Positions 1 through 5,318 of a DNA stretch of 5,318 nucleotides are shown here, piece after piece. This stretch comes from Burkholderiales bacterium. Its GTDB lineage: Bacteria > Pseudomonadota > Gammaproteobacteria > Burkholderiales > Casimicrobiaceae. The notes below the pieces were generated by a model that saw only the letters and a list, made by a program, of their open reading frames with translations, had not been told where the DNA came from and made no database searches. Position 1 is the stretch's first letter. Each line of letters opens with the position of its first letter. The position numbers and the translations under genes were made by a program. The stretch spans positions 1 to 5,318 of the forward strand of contig JAITBX010000036.1 of the NCBI GenBank assembly GCA_031283405.1, written 5' to 3'.

Positions 1-301
1 AGATGCGCTTCCACTCCAAAGATGTGCAAGGCGGGCGCTCCGGCCCGAAGCGCTTGGTCGGACCTTTGCCGAAATTCCCGCCTTCGAGACTGTGCGACGT
101 TTCGCATTTGAAGAAAGCCCGCTCGATCATGAGATGGGGAGGTGGCTCATATTTACTGGCGGTTGTCGTTGAAAGCACAGCATCCGACGACACAGAATCC
201 GGCGACGCAGCGTCCGACACTATCGCCACTTGCCGCGTGCTCATCCAGCCCACGACGATCAACAGCAACGACAAAACGATCCATCCGATATTGCCGCGCA
301 T
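1..301 (-). CDS. Membrane-anchored protein of unknown function (N-terminal 100 residues; 3' end beyond the window)
   Basis: The frame opens with ATG at 301-299 and has no stop down to the left edge, so only the first 100 residues are visible. A strong Shine-Dalgarno (AAGGAG at 308-313) lies 6 nt upstream and the preceding stop is only 3 nt away, giving a tight operon arrangement. The N-terminus MRGNIGWIVLSLLLIVVGW has one hydrophobic segment (about 5-19), either a membrane anchor or an uncleaved signal. Next comes a Ser/Ala/Asp-rich linker (about 29-50), then a domain starting near residue 56 with two cysteines (66 and 92), FFKCETSHSLEGGNFGKG (63-80) and a Trp-containing CTSLEWKRI (92-100). 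I do not recognise the family. The anchor-linker-domain plan suggests a domain facing the periplasm. Opposite-strand frames across this stretch look like shadows. Confidence 0.72.
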   Translation of the reverse strand, partial: MRGNIGWIVLSLLLIVVGWMSTRQVAIVSDAASPDSVSSDAVLSTTTASKYEPPPHLMIERAFFKCETSHSLEGGNFGKGPTKRFGPERPPCTSLEWKRI

Positions 302-304
302 CGT

Positions 305-946
305 TCACTCCTTCCGTGTTGATATTGGCGCCATCCCCAGCGCCCGCATCCATTCGGCCAGCGCGCGTTGTTCGGGCGTACCGGCGGCGCAAGCAGCGTA
401 CAGCGCGGCGTGCGATTCCGGGCGATGTTGATTGAGCTTGAGTTTGCATTGCCAATCGTTCACCGTCAACTCGAACGCAACGGTGCCGCCGAGCATCTTG
501 TGTTGAAAATCGGCGTCCAGTTCGCGCCACTGTTGCGCGTAAGCGGGTTCGTGGTCGCCGATCAACGCTTTGAGCAGACGATCCTTGCCGGCTGCGTCGT
601 CGTGCGCCAGCAAGCGCGCCGTCACAGCGCAATGTACCGCCAGATAATCCCAGGTTGGCGCACGCAAAGAATCGGGATACACGTCGGGCGACATGTAAGC
701 GTTCGCGCCAAGAAATGTGACCGTGGCGCGCGGCCGCGCCGCCAAATGTTGCCACGCCGGATTGAGCCGCGCCACATGGCCCAGCAAAGTGAAAGCATCG
801 CCCTCCTCCACCAGATGCAGCGGCAAATGAGTGACGAAAGGTTGACCCTCGTCGTCCAGCGTAATCAAGCTGGCAAAAGGATACTCGCGCATCAATTGCG
901 CGGCGATGCGCGGATCGTGATTGGCGAATTGAGGTGGGTTGTACAT
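305..946 (-). CDS. PaiB-family FMN-binding negative transcriptional regulator
   Basis: This is a soluble, probably dimeric flavin-binding split-barrel protein of the PaiB family, whose Bacillus subtilis founder was described as a negative transcriptional regulator; many homologues have no proven regulatory role. Its 213 residues are a normal length. Family landmarks in order are MYNPPQF (1-7), YPFASLIT (22-29), THLPLHL (39-45), GHVARLNPAW (56-65), FLGANAYMSPDVYP (78-91), PTWDYLAVH (97-105), KMLGGTVAFEL (150-160) and KLKLNQHRP (168-176). The paired His, Arg, Asn and Trp residues of these blocks form the conserved core. The start at 946 gives the conserved Met-Tyr N-terminus. Only a weak purine-rich stretch (AAGAAAA) precedes it, and the upstream membrane gene ends 25 nt away. 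Its last two codons carry the ribosome binding site of the next gene. GC content is high, about 60-67% in the parts I counted. Confidence 0.93.
   Translation of the reverse strand: MYNPPQFANHDPRIAAQLMREYPFASLITLDDEGQPFVTHLPLHLVEEGDAFTLLGHVARLNPAWQHLAARPRATVTFLGANAYMSPDVYPDSLRAPTWDYLAVHCAVTARLLAHDDAAGKDRLLKALIGDHEPAYAQQWRELDADFQHKMLGGTVAFELTVNDWQCKLKLNQHRPESHAALYAACAAGTPEQRALAEWMRALGMAPISTRKE
308..313 (-). promoter_or_regulatory. Ribosome binding site embedded in the paiB-like 3' end
   Basis: On the minus strand this reads AAGGAG, the strongest Shine-Dalgarno match in the window. It forms the final Lys-Glu codons of the PaiB-like gene. The TGA stop of that gene lies within the 6-nt spacer before the ATG at 301, so terminating ribosomes are placed to reinitiate. 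It is the main evidence that the ORF at the left edge is a real gene. Confidence 0.7.
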
Positions 947-971
947 GAAATTTTCTTACTGCGATGAAACG

Positions 972-1313
972 TTAGTTATGAATAGTAGGCACCGAAAAAA
1001 TCGGCCAATACATGGACACGACAAACATAGGGAGTACGACAGCAACGCATAGGATTCCAAAAAGTGCCGCCATCAAAGAGCGAGAAGATGGGTTAGGCCA
1101 AAACTTCCACAGAAAAAAAGCAATGATCGGAAGAATCAGAAAAGCCCAACGAAACTGAATGAAAAAACAGGTCATGGCGAGAAGTTGCGCTCCTATGTCG
1201 TTGAGCGCTCTTTCAAATATTGGGGACACAATGACGATCAAACCGGCAACGATCGTTGAACACAGCAAAGAAAAAACGAGTACGAAGCAATCGGAGCGCC
1301 GAGACTTTTTCAT
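972..1313 (-). CDS. Small three-helix membrane protein of unknown function
   Basis: I cannot assign this 113-residue protein with confidence. The N-terminus MKKSRRSD is strongly positive and is followed by three hydrophobic stretches at about 9-30, 54-72 and 80-105. This predicts an inner-membrane protein with a cytoplasmic N-terminus. Its start overlaps the DUF4328 stop by four bases (ATGA) and no clear Shine-Dalgarno precedes it, so it likely depends on translational coupling and may act with that protein. Hand counting over 1021-1260 gives about 45% GC, well below the PaiB-like gene that follows. Its pattern, with an IFERALNDIGAQL stretch (32-44) between the first two helices and MYWPIF (101-106) ending the third, faintly recalls the C-terminal part of GspF/PilC pilus-assembly proteins. 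That likeness is weak and may be chance. Confidence 0.75.
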   Translation of the reverse strand: MKKSRRSDCFVLVFSLLCSTIVAGLIVIVSPIFERALNDIGAQLLAMTCFFIQFRWAFLILPIIAFFLWKFWPNPSSRSLMAALFGILCVAVVLPMFVVSMYWPIFSVPTIHN

Positions 1314-2023
1314 GAGATTGAATTCATCGGCTCACCGGAGTAAAAGGAATGCCCGCCGACGGGTTTCGCTGCATGCGCCGTCTGCATTTTGTAAATCCTG
1401 CTGATGATGGCGATCAGAATGAGGGTCAACGGAATGTCGGAAATGTCCGAAAGTTGGGTGACAATATTCGATGTTATCAGCTCATCGATTTCTTCTGCTC
1501 TGAGTATCAGGCGAAAGGCAGCTTGTCCGAGGATGTTGGAGACAATCCAGAAAAACCACCACCACGGCAGCAATGAAGACGCCGATTGAGGTTTCCACGA
1601 CTGCGGATCAACGCTGGCTTTCCATATTTCTTTCATTGCCTGATAAGGCTTCCATGAGCTGAGTATCGGTATGAAGTACCAGCCGACCGACCACCCCGGC
1701 GTAAAAGTCATGCCTTCCGCGCCGAGCCGGCGAGCGTTGTCGTTGGCGCGATAAATCCATTTCAACACGAGAACAATCGAGGTGAAAAAAAGAAGCGCCT
1801 GAATAATGCCGATAAAAGCTTGCCGCGTATCGCTGGCTTCCGCCGCCGCATCGGCCAACTCCGGAGAGGGAAAAGCATCGTTCTTGAGATTCACGAGCAC
1901 TTGGTATTCGAGCAGGTTGAAAAGAATGGCGACCACGCCTACGACCACCTGTGCGTACAAAATCCAAACCGTCCATTTCGTCAGACGGGTCGAGTCCTTG
2001 AAGCCTTGTTGATTTTCCGGCAT
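1310..2023 (-). CDS. DUF4328 domain-containing integral membrane protein
   Basis: This 237-residue protein has four predicted transmembrane segments at about 17-38, 68-90, 152-170 and 196-212. Between the second and third sits the hallmark of DUF4328 proteins, running from FTPGWSVGWYFIPI (107-120) through WKPYQAMKEIWKAS (124-137), preceded by IYRANDNARRLG (90-101). A WWWFFW run (154-159) opens the third segment. DUF4328 proteins are widespread bacterial membrane proteins without an established function; I infer only inner-membrane location. The start at 2023 is supported by AAAGGA 9 nt upstream. The gene is the first after the 129-bp gap and its TGA overlaps the next start in an ATGA, so the two membrane proteins are probably made together. 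The C-terminal tail after residue 214 is short, polar and probably cytoplasmic. Confidence 0.9.
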   Translation of the reverse strand: MPENQQGFKDSTRLTKWTVWILYAQVVVGVVAILFNLLEYQVLVNLKNDAFPSPELADAAAEASDTRQAFIGIIQALLFFTSIVLVLKWIYRANDNARRLGAEGMTFTPGWSVGWYFIPILSSWKPYQAMKEIWKASVDPQSWKPQSASSLLPWWWFFWIVSNILGQAAFRLILRAEEIDELITSNIVTQLSDISDIPLTLILIAIISRIYKMQTAHAAKPVGGHSFYSGEPMNSIS

Positions 2024-2032
2024 TTGAGATTG

Positions 2033-2038
2033 TCCTTT
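2033..2038 (-). promoter_or_regulatory. Ribosome binding site of the DUF4328 gene
   Basis: Read on the minus strand this is AAAGGA, placed 9 nt before the ATG at 2023. It is one of the better Shine-Dalgarno matches in the window and supports independent translation initiation at the head of the second gene cluster, unlike the overlapping starts of its neighbours. I could not find a convincing -35/-10 pair in the 129-bp gap upstream. Confidence 0.6.
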
Positions 2039-2112
2039 GCGATGAGGTGGCGCGTAAGAGGGAGGCGCTGGTTCATAGACTACATTGAAGGAGATCGGTA
2101 CGCAAGCCCAAC

Positions 2113-2134
2113 GGGACGCCGAAGGCGGCGTCCC
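2113..2134. repeat. Perfect 9-bp inverted repeat (REP-like or 3'-end hairpin)
   Basis: The left arm GGGACGCCG (2113-2121) and right arm CGGCGTCCC (2126-2134) are perfect reverse complements around a four-base loop. They form a very GC-rich hairpin on either strand. It starts 19 nt past the stop of the secreted-protein gene, in the only sizeable gap of the window. A second copy of the half-site CGGCGTC occurs at 2138-2144, giving an alternative pairing partner for GACGCCG at 2115-2121. Neither strand has a T-run after the stem, so it is not a classical intrinsic terminator. A short palindrome of this kind between genes suits a dispersed REP-type element or a transcript-stabilising 3' hairpin; one window cannot tell which. 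Confidence 0.6.
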
Positions 2135-2152
2135 CTACGGCGTCACGATTTC

Positions 2153-2686
2153 TCATTTCCCGACATCTTCACCGCAACCGGCCTCTCCGGCTCCCATGTG
2201 ATCAAATCCTTGCAGCGTCAGACAATTGCTCTGTTTACTGCAATCTTGAATGTCGATGGTCATGATGTTGGGAGAAAAGGGTTTCCCCGCCGGAAGGCCA
2301 AACGCGCTTCGGATATCGCGTTCATCGACTTTGCGGTTAAAAACGAAATTGACCGATCGCAATTCGCCGTGTTCCCACTCCAACTCGATGGACTTCAACA
2401 AGGGATGTACGCGCTGCGCCAGCCGCTCAGGAAATTTTGGCCCTTCGTAATAGCTGCTCGTGTTTTTGCAAGGGCCGCCGGTGTTCGCATAGTTTTTCAG
2501 AGCGCAATTGAATTTCTTATCCTTGTAGCCGAATTCCTTTTCTAAAAAGCAGCCGAATTTGTCTGCGGGCATTCGCAGCCAAGAGAGCACATCATGGTTG
2601 GATTTGGGGATGGCTCTCGATTCTGCCGCGAACGCGGTTGAAAAGAATACCGACAGAAGCAACCCGATGATGAGATTGAATTTCAT
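2153..2686 (-). CDS. Secreted (periplasmic) cysteine-rich protein of unknown function
   Basis: I do not recognise this 177-residue protein. It begins with a classical Sec signal peptide: Lys2, a hydrophobic core at about 5-15, and an AFA-A-E site suggesting signal peptidase I cleavage after Ala20 or Ala21. There is no lipobox cysteine, so a soluble periplasmic or exported protein is likely. The mature part has six cysteines (46, 61, 73, 149, 155, 171), an even number compatible with disulfides: three in the N-terminal third, three near the C-terminus. Other visible elements are FGCFLEKEFGY (44-54), a middle of alternating charged and hydrophobic residues (about 98-125), and GFDHMGAGE (160-168) near the end. 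Its ATG shares ATGA with the stop of the preceding gene and has no clear Shine-Dalgarno of its own, so translation is probably coupled. Base composition looks lower in GC than the liv genes. Confidence 0.85.
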   Translation of the reverse strand: MKFNLIIGLLLSVFFSTAFAAESRAIPKSNHDVLSWLRMPADKFGCFLEKEFGYKDKKFNCALKNYANTGGPCKNTSSYYEGPKFPERLAQRVHPLLKSIELEWEHGELRSVNFVFNRKVDERDIRSAFGLPAGKPFSPNIMTIDIQDCSKQSNCLTLQGFDHMGAGEAGCGEDVGK

Positions 2687-3195
2687 GTTTTCGCGTTCGA
2701 TATTGAAGGAGCGCCAAAGGTCATGAATACGAGCGCATCGCCGTCAGGTCCGCAATAAGCGCCCTGCCCTCCGCCCAGCTTGCAAGCCAACGCTGTGAAA
2801 TCCCACCCTTCCGCTTCTGTACATTGAAACTTGCGGGCGCTGAATTGGGTGACGCCATGTTTCTCGCCGTATGCCCTGACCGCCTCGGCATGAGCACACA
2901 GCTTCGCCGGAATCGAATCGTTAGCCCATGCCCAGAGCCATGTTCCGTCGCCCTTATAGATGGTTCCAATAACTTGAAGCGATGCTCGCGCTTGAAATTC
3001 CTCGGAGGTGAAGACGATTTCTCCGGCTTCGAGATCAGCTGTCCAAGCGGCTTCGCTGAGGTGAAAAAGCCGATTGTGCGACGCGGTTTTCATCGCGAGT
3101 TCTTCTCTGCTGCGCACAAGAAGCAAGGGGTAAGGCAAATCAGCATCAGCGCTTGCAGTGTCTGGTTTGTCAAAGAATTTTCCAAAGATATTCAT
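2683..3195 (-). CDS. DUF6882-like protein of unknown function
   Basis: This 170-residue protein has no signal peptide or membrane segment and is presumably cytoplasmic. From memory it resembles the DUF6882 family: a segment like GEIVFTS (58-64), then VIGTIYKGDGTWLWAWAN (75-92), a helix with AVRAYGEKHG (105-114), then WDFTALACKL (131-140) and GAYCGPDGDALVFMTFG (145-161). The Trp-rich core and the ending Gly-Pro-Asp-Gly to Phe-Met-Thr-Phe-Gly are what I recognise; the biochemical function is unknown. The start at 3195 is preferred because AAGGG lies 10 nt upstream (3206-3210). An alternative Met at 3225, abutting the livF stop, would add MLLLFKGANA and could be used by coupling to livF. The stop overlaps the next gene's start in an ATGA. 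A family search would settle the DUF assignment. Confidence 0.85.
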   Translation of the reverse strand: MNIFGKFFDKPDTASADADLPYPLLLVRSREELAMKTASHNRLFHLSEAAWTADLEAGEIVFTSEEFQARASLQVIGTIYKGDGTWLWAWANDSIPAKLCAHAEAVRAYGEKHGVTQFSARKFQCTEAEGWDFTALACKLGGGQGAYCGPDGDALVFMTFGAPSISNAKT

Positions 3196-3225
3196 CGCAT
3201 TCGCGCCCTTGAATAAAAGGAGCAT

Positions 3226-3947
3226 CTAGCCGCCAAGATACGCCGCTTTGATCTCCGGCTTGTGCAGCAATTCTTCGGCAGGGCCTTCGGCGATGATTTC
3301 GCCGGTATCCAGCACATAGCCGCGGTCGGCCACTTTCAGCGCCATGTGTGCGTTTTGTTCGACGACGATGATGGTCAGTCCTTCTTCGGTGTTGAGTTTT
3401 TTCAGGGTGCGAAACATGTCGTACATGATGAGCGGCGCGAGTCCCATCGACGGTTCGTCGAGCAGCAGCACGGAGCATTTGGTCATCAGCGCGCGGCCGA
3501 CGGCAAGCATTTGTTGTTCACCGCCGGAAAGGGTGTCGCTGCGTTGCCGCGCCCGTTCGGCGAGACGCGGAAAGAGGTCAAAGATGCGTTGAATTTCTTT
3601 GTCGATATCTTCGCCCTTGCGCGTCCATGAAGCCAGTTGCAGATTCTCCATCACGGTGAGGTTGCCAAAGATGCGGCGGCCTTCGGGCGCGAGGGTCATT
3701 CGGATGTCGGAGACGACGCGATGCGCGGGCATGCCGAAAATGGAAACATCGTCAAAGGTGATGTCGCCGCCGGTGACGACAGGAGATTCCGGCGGCGGCA
3801 ATCGCATCAGCGCTTTGAGCGTGGTGGATTTGCCGGCGCCGTTGCTGCCGATCAGCGTAACGATTTCTCCTTTTTCCACATGGAAGGAGATGCCGTGCAG
3901 CGCTTCGATTTTGCCGTAGGCGGCTTTGAGATTGCTGACGCGCAACA

Positions 3948-3948
<1 letters not shown>
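3226..3948 (-). CDS. livF: Branched-chain amino acid ABC transporter ATP-binding protein LivF
   Basis: This is the second cytoplasmic ATPase of the transporter, pairing with LivG. Starting at 3948 it has 240 residues, normal for LivF. Motifs: Walker A GSNGAGKST (34-42), LAPEGRRIF (86-94) at the Q-loop position, signature LSGGEQQ (140-146), Walker B VLLLDE (160-165) and VVEQN (195-199), where the usual switch His is Gln198. That His-to-Gln change is typical of LivF. The C-terminus AAYLGG is also characteristic. The frame stays open upstream to a Met at 4032, but those 28 residues lie inside livG and have no LivF likeness. The 3948 start gives TGATG, a one-base overlap with the livG stop, and AGGGGA sits 12 nt upstream (3961-3966). 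The TAG stop is followed directly by an ATG at 3225. Confidence 0.96.
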
Positions 3949-4715
<767 letters not shown>

Positions 4716-4734
4716 GTCAGTTATTCACCCAAAC

Positions 4735-5318
4735 TCATTTCAGCGTGAACCATCGCCTCAGGCGCGGGAAAACGTGCGTCAATTCGCGGTTGCCGAGCAA
4801 CCCTTCCGGTCGGAATTGCATGAGCAAAATCAGCATGAGCGGAATGAAAACCCATGTCCACACTTGATCGAGTTGATAATTGTCGGGCAACACGTGAACG
4901 GAGTGGAGACTGTCGTTGAGCCAGGGGAGGGCGAAGCGCAAAATTTCCAGCAAGAAGGTAACCGCCACCGCCGCGATCAACACGCCCGAAATGGAACCCA
5001 TACCTCCCAGATACACCATGACCAATCCTTCGGTGGATTTGAGAATGCCGAAAGCTTGCGCGTTCACATAACCGTAAACGTGCGCGTACAACACGCCGGC
5101 CATGCCGCCGAGTCCGGACGACACCATGAAGGCCATGATTTTGACGCAGTTGGTGTTGATGCCCATCATTTCCGCCGCGACTTCATTCTGACAAACGGCG
5201 GAGACGCCTTTGCCGTAGGTGCTGGTCATCAAGCGGCGAACGACCATCACGCAAACGAAAACGCCGAACAGCGTCCACATCAGCATCCACGGCAAATCCA
5301 CCAAGTCCGTCATCGCGT
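4735..5318 (-). CDS. livM: Branched-chain amino acid ABC transporter permease LivM (C-terminal part; 5' end beyond the window)
   Basis: This is one of the two inner-membrane permease subunits of a HAAT-family (branched-chain or hydrophobic amino acid) uptake transporter. The frame is open to the right edge, so the 192 residues from the Met at 5313 are only the C-terminal part of a family usually of 300 or more residues; that internal Met is not the start. Numbering from it, hydrophobic segments lie near 9-28, 57-79, 97-127 and 151-167. Family signatures are the loop with NEVAAEMMGIN (43-53), which contacts the ATPases, the glycine-rich helix GLGGMAG (67-73), MVYLGGMGSISG (99-110) and the C-terminal RPEGLLG (168-174). 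livG begins 19 nt downstream and livF follows, the usual livM-livG-livF order. Family membership is secure. Substrate is inferred: related permeases carry urea or short amides, but the ATPases here look like LivG/LivF. Confidence 0.93.
   Translation of the reverse strand, partial: AMTDLVDLPWMLMWTLFGVFVCVMVVRRLMTSTYGKGVSAVCQNEVAAEMMGINTNCVKIMAFMVSSGLGGMAGVLYAHVYGYVNAQAFGILKSTEGLVMVYLGGMGSISGVLIAAVAVTFLLEILRFALPWLNDSLHSVHVLPDNYQLDQVWTWVFIPLMLILLMQFRPEGLLGNRELTHVFPRLRRWFTLK

Noticed and set aside
368..967. Plus-strand open frame (199 codons) opposite the PaiB-like gene, and an overlapping minus-strand frame at 153-755
   Set aside because: Both overlap a clear PaiB-family gene in high-GC sequence, where long spurious frames are common, and neither product resembles a known protein.
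2080..2106. Possible -35/-10 promoter (TTGCGT, 17 nt, TAGTCT on the minus strand) upstream of the DUF4328 gene
   Set aside because: Each hexamer matches the sigma-70 consensus at only three of six positions, no better than expected by chance in a gap of this size.
1820..2545. Long plus-strand open frame (241 codons)
   Set aside because: It runs antisense across parts of the DUF4328 and secreted-protein genes and the palindrome. Its product is arginine-rich and low in complexity, with no domain I recognise; it is a shadow of real minus-strand genes.
4753..4763. Short palindrome CGCCTCAGGCG near the end of livM
   Set aside because: It lies within the livM coding sequence, is only about 11 bases long and is not next to a T-run, so coding constraint and chance explain it.

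Overview
The window comes from a bacterial chromosome of moderate GC content. It is probably from a Gram-negative proteobacterium: it has a livM-livG-livF transporter block, a PaiB-family flavin-binding protein and a cleavable Sec signal peptide. No marker fixes the genus. Every gene I can support lies on the minus strand, so transcription runs from high to low coordinates.

Layout in order of transcription. (1) 5318-3226 is the downstream end of a branched-chain (or related hydrophobic) amino acid ABC uptake operon: the C-terminal part of the LivM permease, then the complete ATPases LivG and LivF. The substrate-binding protein and LivH would lie beyond the right edge. (2) Directly behind livF, with no terminator, comes a DUF6882-like protein (3195-2683). 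A signal-peptide-bearing, cysteine-rich protein of unknown function follows, sharing an ATGA with it. (3) A 129-bp gap (2024-2152) holds a perfect 9-bp inverted repeat with an extra half-site, either a dispersed REP-like element or a transcript 3'-end hairpin. (4) A second cluster begins with its own good ribosome binding site at 2033-2038: a DUF4328 four-helix membrane protein, a small three-helix membrane protein coupled to it by another ATGA overlap, a PaiB-family FMN-binding split-barrel protein, and a membrane-anchored protein whose 3' end runs off the left edge.

The liv genes form one functional unit: LivM is a membrane channel half and LivG/LivF are its two cytoplasmic motor subunits. 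The genes behind them are an accessory set with no obvious shared pathway. Their tight spacing suggests co-transcription, but that is an inference. I see no RNA genes, CRISPR array, insertion sequence, phage gene or defence system. I found no convincing evidence of a new biological system; the most open questions are the unknown secreted and membrane proteins and the inverted repeat.
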